A stretch of DNA of 64,000 bases from an uncultured Lachnospiraceae bacterium. GTDB taxonomy: Bacteria > Bacillota > Clostridia > Lachnospirales > Lachnospiraceae. Location: positions 248,001-312,000 of the forward strand of contig CAJTUB010000001.1 in assembly GCA_910579465.1 (NCBI GenBank), in the 5' to 3' direction. The notes below the pieces were generated by a model. That model was not told the DNA's origin. It worked only from the letters and a program-made list of their open reading frames with translations, and searched no databases. A program made the translations under genes and the position numbers. Positions within the stretch are counted from its first letter, which is position 1. Each line of letters opens with the position of its first letter. Shown one piece after another: positions 26,676 through 35,400 of the stretch.

Positions 26676-27704
26676 ATGAACATTTTAGTTACCGGCGGAG
26701 CCGGCTATATCGGTTCCCACACCTGTGTGGAGCTTCTTAACGCGGGATATGACATTATTGTAGTAGACAATCTCTGCAATTCCAGTGCGGAGTCTCTAAA
26801 GCGGGTGCAGCAGATTACCGGCAGGATGCTTACCTTTTATCGTGCAGATTTGCTGGACAAGCCTGCGGTGGATAGAGTGCTTGACCAGCACCGGGTCGAT
26901 GCGGTGATTCATTTTGCAGGGTTAAAAGCAGTGCAGGAGTCGGTGGAAAAGCCTCTTAAGTATTATAATAACAATCTGACCGGCACATTGAATTTGTGCA
27001 CATCCATGCGGGAACATGGTATAAAGAATCTGATTTTCAGCTCTTCGGCCACGGTTTACGGAGAGGCGGAGAGTATGCCGGTCACGGAGCAGTGCCCGAA
27101 AGGGCGTCCGACAAATCCTTATGGTATGACCAAGTGGATGTTGGAAGAGATTTTGCAGGATTTACAGATTGGTGAGCCTGACTGGAACGTAATTCTGCTC
27201 CGGTATTTTAATCCGATTGGTGCGCACGAGAGTGGCCTGATCGGGGAAGACCCGAACGGTATTCCGAATAATCTCGTTCCGTACATAGCACAGGTTGCCG
27301 TAGGGAAGCGGCCGTATCTGAATATTTTTGGAAATGATTATGATACGCCGGACGGCACCTGTATCCGGGATTATATTCATGTAGCAGATCTGGCGTTTGG
27401 ACATGTGAAGGCGTTGGAAATGCTCCGGAAGAACTGTGGTGTGAGAGTGTATAACCTTGGCACTGGCAAGGGCTACAGTGTGCTGGAGGTTCTGCATGCT
27501 TTTGAGACAGCCTGCGGTAAGGCGCTGCCCTATGTATTTGCGGAGCGCAGAGCCGGAGATCTGGCAGTAAGCTATTCTGACCCGTCCCTTGCAAAGACAG
27601 AGCTTGGCTGGGAGGCAGCCAGGGATATTGTTACCATGTGTGCAGATGCATGGAGGTGGCAGAGCAGGAATCCGGACGGGTATGGAAGAAATCATGCCGA
27701 ATGA
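26676..27704 (+). CDS. galE: UDP-glucose 4-epimerase
   Basis: The start at 26676 follows AGGAGAA, giving 342 residues. An extended SDR epimerase: GGAGYIGSH for NAD binding (residues 7-15), FAGLKAVQESVEKP, SSSATVYG with the catalytic Ser/Thr, NPYGMTKWMLEE carrying the Tyr-x-x-x-Lys, and RYFNPIGAHESG. It interconverts UDP-glucose and UDP-galactose (possibly the GlcNAc/GalNAc pair), feeding galactose to the polysaccharide. It is the last gene of the operon, and its composition is back to the genomic average. Confidence 0.95.
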   Translation: MNILVTGGAGYIGSHTCVELLNAGYDIIVVDNLCNSSAESLKRVQQITGRMLTFYRADLLDKPAVDRVLDQHRVDAVIHFAGLKAVQESVEKPLKYYNNNLTGTLNLCTSMREHGIKNLIFSSSATVYGEAESMPVTEQCPKGRPTNPYGMTKWMLEEILQDLQIGEPDWNVILLRYFNPIGAHESGLIGEDPNGIPNNLVPYIAQVAVGKRPYLNIFGNDYDTPDGTCIRDYIHVADLAFGHVKALEMLRKNCGVRVYNLGTGKGYSVLEVLHAFETACGKALPYVFAERRAGDLAVSYSDPSLAKTELGWEAARDIVTMCADAWRWQSRNPDGYGRNHAE

Positions 27705-27733
27705 CAACAAAGAACATGCGTCCTTATCAATGG

Positions 27734-27778
27734 AAAAGAGTCTTCTATGATAAAATATTAAATCATAGAAGCTCTTTT
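27734..27778 (+). terminator. Terminator of the exopolysaccharide operon
   Basis: Stem AAAAGAG-CTTCTATGAT paired with ATCATAGAAG-CTCTTTT around an AT-rich loop, 30 bp after galE. It marks the right end of the operon. Confidence 0.85.
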
Positions 27779-27930
27779 ATTTTGCAGGAGAAAAGAGTCC
27801 GGACGCTTACAAACGCTTTTAAGTTCACATTATCATTTGTTCAAACACATATTTTGTCACTTTATGTCAGATTTAGTAATATTTTGATGAAAAAAATCAA
27901 ATGAAAAATAAAAGAAATTTCAAAATAGGA

Positions 27931-28080
27931 TTGTTTTTTTCTAAAATAAATGATACAATTTAAATGCTCGCGAGAGTATTGCCATCCGAAGTGGCAATGA
28001 CAATGTATATTCATCCTGATTTTATGTCAGGGGAATGCAGATAAAGCACTTATGGACTCCTATGCCATAGGTGCTTTTCT
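27931..28080 (+). ncRNA. Candidate stand-alone small RNA with own promoter and terminator
   Basis: TTGTTT (27931-27936), 17-bp spacer, TACAAT (27954-27959) predict a start near 27966. The next 115 nt have no reading frame of note but three possible hairpins: CTCGCGAG; TTGCCA/TGGCAA around 27977-27995; and CCTGA/TCAGG near 28017-28033. They end in a 13-bp terminator stem (28043-28055 with 28065-28078, AAAGCAC/GTGCTTT). No downstream gene on this strand is close, so an independent RNA is more likely than a riboswitch. I do not recognise the family. The rest of the 415-bp gap is AT-rich with no gene. Confidence 0.5.
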
Positions 28081-28119
28081 CGGGTTAATTATATGGCACT
28101 TCAGAAGCGGACTGCAATA

Positions 28120-29007
28120 CTAATTGTGCGGGGCTCCGGTCATAGTTCTGCGGTATTCGGAAGGCGTCATATTCATTAACTGGAGAAAGGCGCGGTTGTA
28201 GTAGCTGATGTTGTTAAAGCCGTTAGAGAGGGCAATCTCGGTTATTTTATCGTTTGTATGGAGTAATCCGGCGCAGCTTTGCAGAATCCGGTAGCGGTTC
28301 AGGTAACGGAAAGGCGTCATGCCGGTCAGCCGCCGGAAGGAGCGGCAGAACTGTGCCTCGCTTAAGGGAACAAGAGCGGCAAGCTCGCTTAGTGTGAGAT
28401 TTTTGGAATAGTTTTCATGCAGATAGGAGAGTGCTTTTGCGAGTTGCTCCGAAAGGGAGTAGAGTGCCTTTTGCCCCTCTGATTTTATAATATGGTGCCG
28501 GTATAAGCGCTCCCATAGTAAAAGGGAAAGACCGCGGACATAGAGCTCATCCTGTTCTGAGGCAGCCAAAATAAGCCGCAGACAGCGGAGGATGTCGCTC
28601 TGCCATTCGACAGAATCCGACAGGACAATGGCAAGCGGAAGGTTATTATGCATGACCGGCAGAAGGTAGGTGTTATACAGGCGTGTATCAAAGGAGGAAA
28701 AAAGAAAATCCGGAGATAACACGAAGGCATGGAAGGAAACCGGGGCGGTGCCGGTATTTTCGGCGTAATGCAGCAGGCGGGGCGGAATAAAGATACATTC
28801 CCCGGCATGGAGCGGATAGGTTTTGTCTTCAATGTGAAAGCAGAGCTCTCCCTCGGCAAGCAGGAAAAACTCCATTTCCTTGTGCCAGTGAAGGTATAAC
28901 GCGGGATTAAAGTCCGGTGGGACATGGGTATAGTGAATCGAATACGAAGCCGAGGCGGTCGTGTGGGAAATAGTCTCATAAAGTTCGCTGCTGTTTACCG
29001 GTTTCAT
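28120..29007 (-). CDS. AraC family transcriptional regulator with cupin sensor domain
   Basis: A 295-residue protein: a cupin-like N-terminal domain (LHWHKEMEFFLLAEGELCFHIED, about residues 34-60, read in parts) and two helix-turn-helix motifs at the C-terminus (LSELAALVPLSEAQFCRSF and ITEIALSNGFNNISYYNRAF). A GGAGA site precedes the ATG. Family members sense small ligands, often sugars, and activate neighbouring genes. It is divergent from the GH31 gene and shares its upstream region, where tandem repeats suit an AraC activator, so it is the probable regulator of GH31. Confidence 0.92.
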   Translation of the reverse strand: MKPVNSSELYETISHTTASASYSIHYTHVPPDFNPALYLHWHKEMEFFLLAEGELCFHIEDKTYPLHAGECIFIPPRLLHYAENTGTAPVSFHAFVLSPDFLFSSFDTRLYNTYLLPVMHNNLPLAIVLSDSVEWQSDILRCLRLILAASEQDELYVRGLSLLLWERLYRHHIIKSEGQKALYSLSEQLAKALSYLHENYSKNLTLSELAALVPLSEAQFCRSFRRLTGMTPFRYLNRYRILQSCAGLLHTNDKITEIALSNGFNNISYYNRAFLQLMNMTPSEYRRTMTGAPHN

Positions 29008-29064
29008 AAGGTCTCCTTTCCGCTGCTAAGAAAAACATACCATGCTTTTCCTGAAATGTCAATA

Positions 29065-29120
29065 TTGTGTTAGTTTGTGTTAATAAAGGACAAGATATTT
29101 CATGGGTGAGCTGTTATAAT
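29065..29120 (+). promoter_or_regulatory. GH31 promoter with AraC-type direct repeats
   Basis: TTGTGTTA occurs at 29065-29072 and 29075-29082, a 10-bp (one helical turn) period, followed about 10 bp later by a poor -35 and a TATAAT at 29115-29120. A good -10 with a poor -35 and upstream direct repeats is the usual arrangement for AraC-type activation. Confidence 0.5.
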
Positions 29121-29162
29121 CAAGGTGTAAGGCAATACTATAACTTATGCGAGGTGAAGGAT

Positions 29163-31142
29163 ATGGGAAAAATAGTGTTAGGGAAAAACAAGCTTACGTT
29201 CCAGAGGCGGGATGAGCTGGTAGTAATCGAGGCATACGGGAAGAACTGCCTGCGCTGCCGTGCCACAAGAAATTCCGTCGTATCGGATGAGAGCTGGACG
29301 CTGCAGCCGCCGCTTCCGGCAGAGGACTGTGTAGTGGAAGGGGACGAATCGTTTGCGTCGATTACCAACGGGGATATGAAGGCGACCATAGAGGCGGGCT
29401 TCCCGTGGTATGGCGGAATTGTATGCTTTTACCGGAAGGGGAAGCAGATTTTAAGGACAAAGTATGAGGGGGATTATACGAACAAGTATATTCATACAGA
29501 GGGAGACCATTACGCAATCAAGGTTATTTTTGAGGCGAATGAGGGAGAGCATTTTTACGGACTGGGACAGGAGACGGAGGATGCGTTTGACCGGAAGGGA
29601 AGTACGTGCAACCTGCTTCATTATAATACGAAGTCTGCCATTCCGTTTCTGTATTCCTCCCTTGGCTACGGCTTTTTCTGGAATAATCCGTCTCCGGGCA
29701 GATGCGAGACGACAAGGAATCATACGATGTGGTGCAGCGACAGCGCCTATCAGGCGGATTATCTCGTGTTTACGGGAGACAGGCCGGCAGATGTAATGAA
29801 AATCTATGCCGACCTGACCGGCTATGCCCCGCAGTTCCCGCAGTGGGCTTCCGGCTTCTGGCAGTGCAAGCTGCGTTACGAGAGCCAGGAGGAGCTGCTT
29901 GAGGTGGCAAGGGAGTATAAGCGGAGAGGAATCCCGATTGCGGCGATTGTAATTGATTATTTTCACTGGACCGAGCAGGGCGAGTGGAAGTTTGACAAAA
30001 AATACTGGCCGGACCCGGCGGCAATGTGCCGGGAGCTGGAAGAGATGGATATAAAGCCGATTGTCTCCATCTGGCCGACGATTAATCCGAACAGTGAGAA
30101 TTTCAGGGAGATGGACGAAAAGAACATGCTGGTCCGCACCGAGAACGGGCAGTACGGGACGTTTTCGTTTTACGGGCAGCAGACGTTTATTGACCCGATG
30201 AATCCGGAAACGAGGAAGTTTGTCTGGGGAAAAATCAAGGAGAATTATTATCAGTATGGTATCCGCAATTTCTGGCTGGATGAGGCGGAGCCGGAGGTGC
30301 ATCCGCAGCAGTTCGGACATCTGCATTTTTATCTTGGCAACGGCGCGCAGACCGCGATGCTGTATCCATATTATTATGTAAAGATGCTGTATGAGGGATT
30401 GCAGGAAGCAGGAGAAACGGAAATCATATCGCTGACGCGTGCCGCGTATCCGGGAAGCCAGAAGTACGGCGCCGCGGTCTGGAACGGGGATATTATGTCC
30501 GACTGGAATGCGCTGCGGCAGAGCGTGACGAGCGGACTGTCCATGGGAATGTGCGGAATCCCGTGGTGGAACAGCGATATCGGCGGTTTTCTTGCCGGGG
30601 ATACGCAGAGCGAGGAGTTTAGGGAACTGCTTGTCCGCTGGTTCCAGTTCGGGCTGTTTTCCCCGATTATGCGCCTGCATGGCTCCAGACGCCGGACGCC
30701 GGATCAGCCGGAGCCGAATCCGGGGATTATTGAGAGGAGCGGCGGCCCGAATGAAATCTGGGTATTTGGGGAAGAAAATTACCGCATTATAAAGAGCATT
30801 ATTGAGACGAGAGAGAGGCTCCGGCCGTATATTATGAAGTATATGGACATTGCAAGCAGGACCGGATCGCCTCTGATGCGCCCGATGTTCTATGATTATG
30901 AGACGGATGAGGTATGCTATACACTGGAGGACCAGTATATGTTCGGCGAGGATATTTTGTTTGCCCCGATGATGCAAAAGGGGCAGACAGAGCGCGAGGT
31001 CTACCTTCCGGAAGGAAGCTGGGTGTCGGTGCTGGATAAAAAGGTGTACCAGGGAAAGCAGACCGTAAGGATGCACGCTGATATCAGCCAGTATATCGCT
31101 TTTGTGAAAGAGGGAAGCGACGTGCTGGAGGTGTTTGAATAA
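29163..31142 (+). CDS. GH31 family alpha-glycosidase (alpha-xylosidase type)
   Basis: The start at 29163 follows GAGGTGAAGG, giving 659 residues without a signal peptide. GH31 landmarks: FYGLGQETEDAFDRKG (131-146), the catalytic barrel with nucleophile Asp373 in FWLDEAEPE, acid/base Asp443 in WNGDIMSDW, and GIPWWNSDIGGF (465-476). The PEVHP/WLDEAEP context is closer to alpha-xylosidases (YicI type) than to digestive alpha-glucosidases, but the substrate is not proven. It acts in the cytoplasm on imported oligosaccharides and is probably controlled by the divergent AraC regulator. Confidence 0.92.
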   Translation: MGKIVLGKNKLTFQRRDELVVIEAYGKNCLRCRATRNSVVSDESWTLQPPLPAEDCVVEGDESFASITNGDMKATIEAGFPWYGGIVCFYRKGKQILRTKYEGDYTNKYIHTEGDHYAIKVIFEANEGEHFYGLGQETEDAFDRKGSTCNLLHYNTKSAIPFLYSSLGYGFFWNNPSPGRCETTRNHTMWCSDSAYQADYLVFTGDRPADVMKIYADLTGYAPQFPQWASGFWQCKLRYESQEELLEVAREYKRRGIPIAAIVIDYFHWTEQGEWKFDKKYWPDPAAMCRELEEMDIKPIVSIWPTINPNSENFREMDEKNMLVRTENGQYGTFSFYGQQTFIDPMNPETRKFVWGKIKENYYQYGIRNFWLDEAEPEVHPQQFGHLHFYLGNGAQTAMLYPYYYVKMLYEGLQEAGETEIISLTRAAYPGSQKYGAAVWNGDIMSDWNALRQSVTSGLSMGMCGIPWWNSDIGGFLAGDTQSEEFRELLVRWFQFGLFSPIMRLHGSRRRTPDQPEPNPGIIERSGGPNEIWVFGEENYRIIKSIIETRERLRPYIMKYMDIASRTGSPLMRPMFYDYETDEVCYTLEDQYMFGEDILFAPMMQKGQTEREVYLPEGSWVSVLDKKVYQGKQTVRMHADISQYIAFVKEGSDVLEVFE

Positions 31143-31150
31143 AAAGATAA

Positions 31151-31181
31151 GAAACCCCCGGGGATGTGCCCCGGGGGTTTC
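31151..31181. terminator. Strong terminator after GH31, active in both directions
   Basis: Perfect 13-bp stem GAAACCCCCGGGG/CCCCGGGGGTTTC with a 5-nt loop. T-rich sequence follows on each strand, so it would also stop transcripts arriving from the right. Confidence 0.85.
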
Positions 31182-31222
31182 ATTTTGTGCAACAGTGCAC
31201 CATAATTTCTTTGCCTGCTATC

Positions 31223-31252
31223 ATTATAAGCGCAGTACAGCTAATTTGTCAA
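31223..31252 (-). promoter_or_regulatory. Leftward promoter with no gene ahead of it
   Basis: On the minus strand TTGACA (31247-31252), 18-bp spacer, TATAAT (31223-31228). Transcription from about 31215 would meet the strong terminator at 31151-31181 after some 60 nt. The box pair and their surroundings match the promoter at 32093-32122 in 32 of 40 positions. Confidence 0.55.
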
Positions 31253-31333
31253 GGACGTTTGGAAAGACAAATGGTATTCCCGGTTTAAGAAATATGGCAC
31301 TTCCTTTCCTGATATCTTAAGTCTGACGTTCTT

Positions 31334-31368
31334 AAAACTGCCCCGGTTCCGTACAGGACCGGGGCAGT
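31334..31368 (-). terminator. Terminator of hicAB
   Basis: ACTGCCCCGGT (31337-31347) pairs perfectly with ACCGGGGCAGT (31358-31368); on the minus strand four T follow. It lies just after the hicB stop. Confidence 0.8.
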
Positions 31369-31371
31369 CGT

Positions 31372-31782
31372 TCAGGCACGCCGTCTTTGCTGGTAAAGAG
31401 CAGTCAGGGACTCCTGGAGTACCTGCGAAAAGTTAATGTGATTATTTTCCGCGAATGTATTGAGCCACGCGGGAATGGTGAGGTTTTTCCTCACAGCTTT
31501 TTCGCCGTACTTTTCGGCATAGGCGTCCATATCCAGTACAAGCATGCTCACAAAGCCGCCGGGGTCAGGAGTAATGCTCTCCAGCGGGCTTGCCTCGGGC
31601 GCAGGCTTTCCATCTTCCAGTTCGTCAAGAACCCAGCCGGATGCGGCATCCGTACCCATAAGGATGGCTTCGGCCAAGGTGCTGCCTTCACTGACACAGC
31701 CGGGAAGATCTGGAACCTCAACAGTAAAACCACCTTTTTTTTCTTCACAGGGATAGAAACAAGCGGGATACGTTAATTTCAT
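31372..31782 (-). CDS. hicB: HicB-type antitoxin
   Basis: A 136-residue protein. The N-terminal domain (YPACFYPCEEKKGGFTVEVPDLPGC, read in parts, then SEGSTLAEAILMGTDAASGWV) is the partially degraded RNase-H-like fold of HicB. The C-terminal 40 residues (KNLTIPAWLNTFAENNHINFSQVLQESL) look like a ribbon-helix-helix DNA-binding domain, used for autoregulation. It neutralises the HicA mRNA interferase encoded just upstream on the same strand. It is longer than minimal HicB proteins because of the DNA-binding domain. Confidence 0.92.
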   Translation of the reverse strand: MKLTYPACFYPCEEKKGGFTVEVPDLPGCVSEGSTLAEAILMGTDAASGWVLDELEDGKPAPEASPLESITPDPGGFVSMLVLDMDAYAEKYGEKAVRKNLTIPAWLNTFAENNHINFSQVLQESLTALYQQRRRA

Positions 31783-31819
31783 AGAAGAATCCTCCTTTAT
31801 GGTGTTGCAGTACCGGACT

Positions 31820-31999
31820 TTACAGCCCGGCCTGCTTCAAAATGGATTTAATTGTACGGGGGTCAAGGTCGCCGGGATGATTTGGAATGGAAACCTTGCC
31901 GGGTTTTGTCGGATGGATATAAGAGTAGTGGGAACCCTTTGCTTTCTTAAATTGCCATCCGTCCGCTAAGATTATTTTTTCTATTTCCCGGAATCTCAT
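31820..31999 (-). CDS. hicA: HicA-type mRNA interferase toxin
   Basis: A 59-residue protein: MRFREIEKIILADGW, then GSHYSYIHP carrying the catalytic His, and IPNHPGDLDPRTI. This is the double-stranded-RNA-binding-like fold of HicA, a ribosome-independent RNA cleaving toxin. GGAGG lies six bases before the ATG. It precedes hicB by 37 bp, the usual toxin-first order, with a consensus promoter upstream. The length is normal, and the His is intact, so the toxin is probably active. Confidence 0.9.
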   Translation of the reverse strand: MRFREIEKIILADGWQFKKAKGSHYSYIHPTKPGKVSIPNHPGDLDPRTIKSILKQAGL

Positions 32000-32020
32000 T
32001 CTGTACCTCCTTACAATTAT

Positions 32021-32049
32021 ATTATACGCATAATACGCATGAATGTCAA
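32021..32049 (-). promoter_or_regulatory. Consensus hicAB promoter with repeated operator-like boxes
   Basis: Minus strand TTGACA (32044-32049), 17-bp spacer, TATAAT (32021-32026). The spacer contains two copies of ATGCGTAT nine bases apart, overlapping the -10, well placed for HicB repression. Confidence 0.8.
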
Positions 32050-32092
32050 GAGGAAATGTGAGTCAACGACTTTGGAATCTTTTGTCTGCGTC

Positions 32093-32122
32093 ATTATAAG
32101 TGCGGTCTGCCCAATTTGTCAA
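32093..32122 (-). promoter_or_regulatory. Second upstream hicAB promoter
   Basis: Minus strand TTGACA (32117-32122), 18-bp spacer, TATAAT (32093-32098), reading into the hicA promoter about 45 bp further on. Nearly the same promoter is found 870 bp to the left at 31223-31252. Confidence 0.6.
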
Positions 32123-32188
32123 GGACTTTTCGGCTTTTCGGAAAAAGATGTAGCGTTGTAAAAGCCGGAGATTATCTGTTGATAATTG

Positions 32189-32217
32189 TTGACTTTTGAG
32201 GAAGTCTTCTGTAAAAT
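32189..32217 (+). promoter_or_regulatory. Promoter of the NLR-like gene pair
   Basis: TTGACT (32189-32194), 17-bp spacer, TAAAAT (32212-32217), about 60 bp before the start at 32279. Confidence 0.6.
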
Positions 32218-32278
32218 TAAGGAAGAAGGCGGATAGAAGTATTAAGCAAAGGCAAAGGAATACGAAGGGAGGCAAAAG

Positions 32279-32497
32279 ATGGAACTGTTTGAAATTATCT
32301 GTGGAGTATGTTCCATAGCAGGGCTATTGGTATCCATTTTTACGGCGGGGAAGGTAATCAAAATTTCGCAGACATTTCATTGCGGCAATCGTGATGACCA
32401 TTCCTGGGTTACTAATAAAGGGAAAGGAAATTCATACCATGGTTCGTATGCAGGGAGGGATAGTATAAATGAGAGAAGAAGTAACGAACAAGAATAA
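32279..32497 (+). CDS. Small single-pass membrane protein preceding the NLR-like gene
   Basis: A 72-residue protein with GGGAGG upstream. Residues 3-24 form one hydrophobic helix (IICGVCSIAGLLVSIFTAG), followed by a polar tail ending in GSYAGRDSINERRSNEQE. The HGSYAGRDS motif recurs as HSAYAGRDM at the N-terminus of the next protein, whose gene overlaps this one by 29 bp. That shared motif and the overlap suggest the two proteins act together, perhaps through pairing of the repeated motif, with this one as membrane anchor or effector. No known family was recognised. Confidence 0.65.
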   Translation: MELFEIICGVCSIAGLLVSIFTAGKVIKISQTFHCGNRDDHSWVTNKGKGNSYHGSYAGRDSINERRSNEQE

Positions 32498-35400
32498 AGA
32501 CTGCGTTTTTCATAGCGCATATGCCGGCCGGGATATGTATGTTACAATGTTCCAGGAATCAGAGCGGGAGTTTGTCGCCACCCATAATGCAAATATAAAG
32601 CCGGTGTCTTACTTTACCGGGCGGGAAACAGAACTGCAGGATTTACGCAAGCGGATAGAGGATGGGCGGAAGTCTGTCCTTGTAAGCGGGATGGGCGGGA
32701 TTGGGAAGACGCATATCTGCAGGAAGCTATTCGAGGAATATCTTGACAAGCATGCGAAGGATGGAAACGGACCATTCCGGCACATGGGGTACATTGAGTA
32801 TAGCGGGGATATGGACAATAGCCTGCAGAATTGTTTAAAGTTCAAAAAGCAGGACGGTCCGGAGTTGAACCGGGAAGCAGCGTGGAGGGAGCTGGAATAT
32901 CTGGCATCGGAAGGGAAGCTTCTGCTGTTTGTTGATAATGTGGACAGGACGGTAAGTGATGATCCGGGTCTGCAGAGGTTGAAGGGGATTCCCGGAGCAG
33001 TTATCCTGACTTCCAGGCTGGCTTCCTTCGGCGACGAATTTGAGCTATACCGTGTCGGTTTCCTCGATATGGAACAGTGCAAGGAGATTTATGGGAGAAT
33101 CCGCTTCGGGGGCAGCGGCGGGAAAGTGAAGCCGGAGGAAGTTCCTGATTTGGAATATGTCATAGAGCATTTGGCAGGGAGACATACGATTACGGTAGAG
33201 TTTTTGGCGCATCTGGCATATATAAAGAACTGGACAGTAAAAAAGCTGAGGGAGGAGCTGGAGCAAAAGGGGTTCCGGCTGGCATTCCATAAGGACGGGG
33301 GACTTGTCAATATCCAGGAATCTTATGAGGCACTGTATGATTTGTCCGGACTGACGGAAGCGGAACAGAATATCCTGGAGGCGTTTTCCGTGTTCCCCTA
33401 TATTCCTTTGGCAGCAGGGACATGTAATGAATGGCTGCTTGCAGATGCCGGGACAAGTGAAAATGATGATATCCTGATGGGGTTGTACCAAAAGGGCTGG
33501 CTGCAGTTCGATATGGAACAAGGGAGCTATGCCCTGCATCCGGTGTTTGCACAGTTCATTTATGAGAAATGCAGACCGGTACTGGAACGGCATCAGGGCT
33601 TATTGGAAGAGTGTAGAAACAGTCTGGAGGTTCCAGAAGGCACTTCCATTTTGGAATGCCGGGAATATATTCCGTTCGCGGAAAAGATTCTTGAAAAGCT
33701 GAATATAGGAAAGAGAGAGGAGCAGATTGAATTTATTTTTTCTCTTGGTGGTCTGTTGTTTAGGGCAGCGGAGTATGGGAAGGCAAAACGGTTATACAGG
33801 AAGTCGTCGGAATTATGCGAAGATATATTAGGAGAACTGCATCCTGACACAGCCACGAGCTATAACAATCTGGCAGGGGTGTATGTAGCTCAGGGGGAGT
33901 ACAGGAAAGCAGAGGAACTGCATAAAAAAGCTCTGCGAATAAGGGAGAGTGTACTAGGGGAGGAGCATCCGGATACAGCCATAAGTTATAACAATCTGGG
34001 AGAGGTGTATGAGGTGCAGGGGGAGTACAGGAAGGCAGAGGAGCTGTATGGAAAGGGTCTGCGGATAAGGAAGAGTGTACTAGGGGAGGAGCATCCGGAT
34101 ACAGCTAAAAGTTATAACAATCTGGCAGTGGTGTATGTGGCTCAGGGGGAATACAGAAAGGCAGAGGAACTATATGGAAAGGGTCTGCGGATAAATGAGG
34201 GTGTACTAGGGGAGAACCATCCGGATACAGCCACAAGCTATAACAATCTGGCAGTGGTGTATGCGGCTCAGGGGGAGTACAGGAAGGCAGAGGAACTGTA
34301 TGAGAAGGCTCTGCGGATAAGGGAGAGTGTACTAGGGGAGGAGCATCCAAATACAGCCACGGTCTATAACAATTTGGCAGAGGTGTATATGGAGCAGGGG
34401 GAGTACAGGAAGGCAGAGGAACTGCATAAAAAAGCTCTGCGGATAATGGAGAGCATACTAGGGGAGGAGCATCCGGATACAGCTACGGTCTATAACAATT
34501 TGGCAGAAATATATATAGCTTGTGGAGAGCACGGGAAAGCAGAGGAATTTCATAAAAAGGCTCTGTGGATAAGGGAAGAAGTGCTAGGAGAGGGGCATTT
34601 GTATACAGCCATGAGTTATGATAATTTGGCAAAAGTATATAAGATGCAGGGAGAGTATAGGAAAGCAGAGGAACTGCATAAAAAGGCTTTGCAGATAATA
34701 AAAAGAGTGCTGGGGGAGGAACATCCGGCTATAGCTACAAGCTATAACAATCTGGCAGGGGTGTATGAGGAGCAGGGGGAGTATAGGAAGGCAAAGGAGC
34801 TGTATGAAAAGGATCTGTGGATAATGGAGAATGTACTAGGGGAGGAGCATCCGGATACAGCCATGAACTATAGCAATCTGGCAGGGGAGTACAAGGCGCA
34901 GGGAGAGTACAGGAAGGCAGAGGAACTGTATGAAAAGGCTCTACGGATAAGGGAGAGGGTACTAGGGGAGGAACATCCGGATACAGCCATAAGCTATAAC
35001 AATCTGGCAGGGGAGTACAAGGCGCAGGGGGAGTACAGGAAGGCAGAGGAGCTGTATGGAAAGGCTCTACGAATAAGTGAGAGTGTACTGGGAGAAGAAC
35101 ATCCGGCTATAGCCGCAAGTTATAACAATCTGGCAGGGGTGTATGAGGCACAGGGAGAGTACAGGAAGGCAGAGGAACTGTATGAAAAGAGTCTGCGAAT
35201 AAGTGAGAGTGTACTGGGAGAGGAACATCCGGCTACAGCCATAAGCTATAACAATCTGGCAGGGGTGTACAAGGCGCAGGGGGAGTACAGGAAGGCAGAG
35301 GAGCTGTATGGAAAGGCTCTACGAATAAGTGAGAGTGTACTGGGAGAAGAACATCCGGCTACAGCCGCAAGTTATAACAATCTGGCAGGGGTGTATGAGG

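Noticed and set aside
27931..28080. Riboswitch or T-box before a coding gene
   Set aside because: The next gene lies on the opposite strand, and no conserved riboswitch core or T-box sequence was found, so I keep it only as a candidate small RNA.
29451..31076. A 541-codon open frame on the minus strand opposite GH31
   Set aside because: No domain or ribosome site, and the complete GH31 catalytic motifs are on the other strand.
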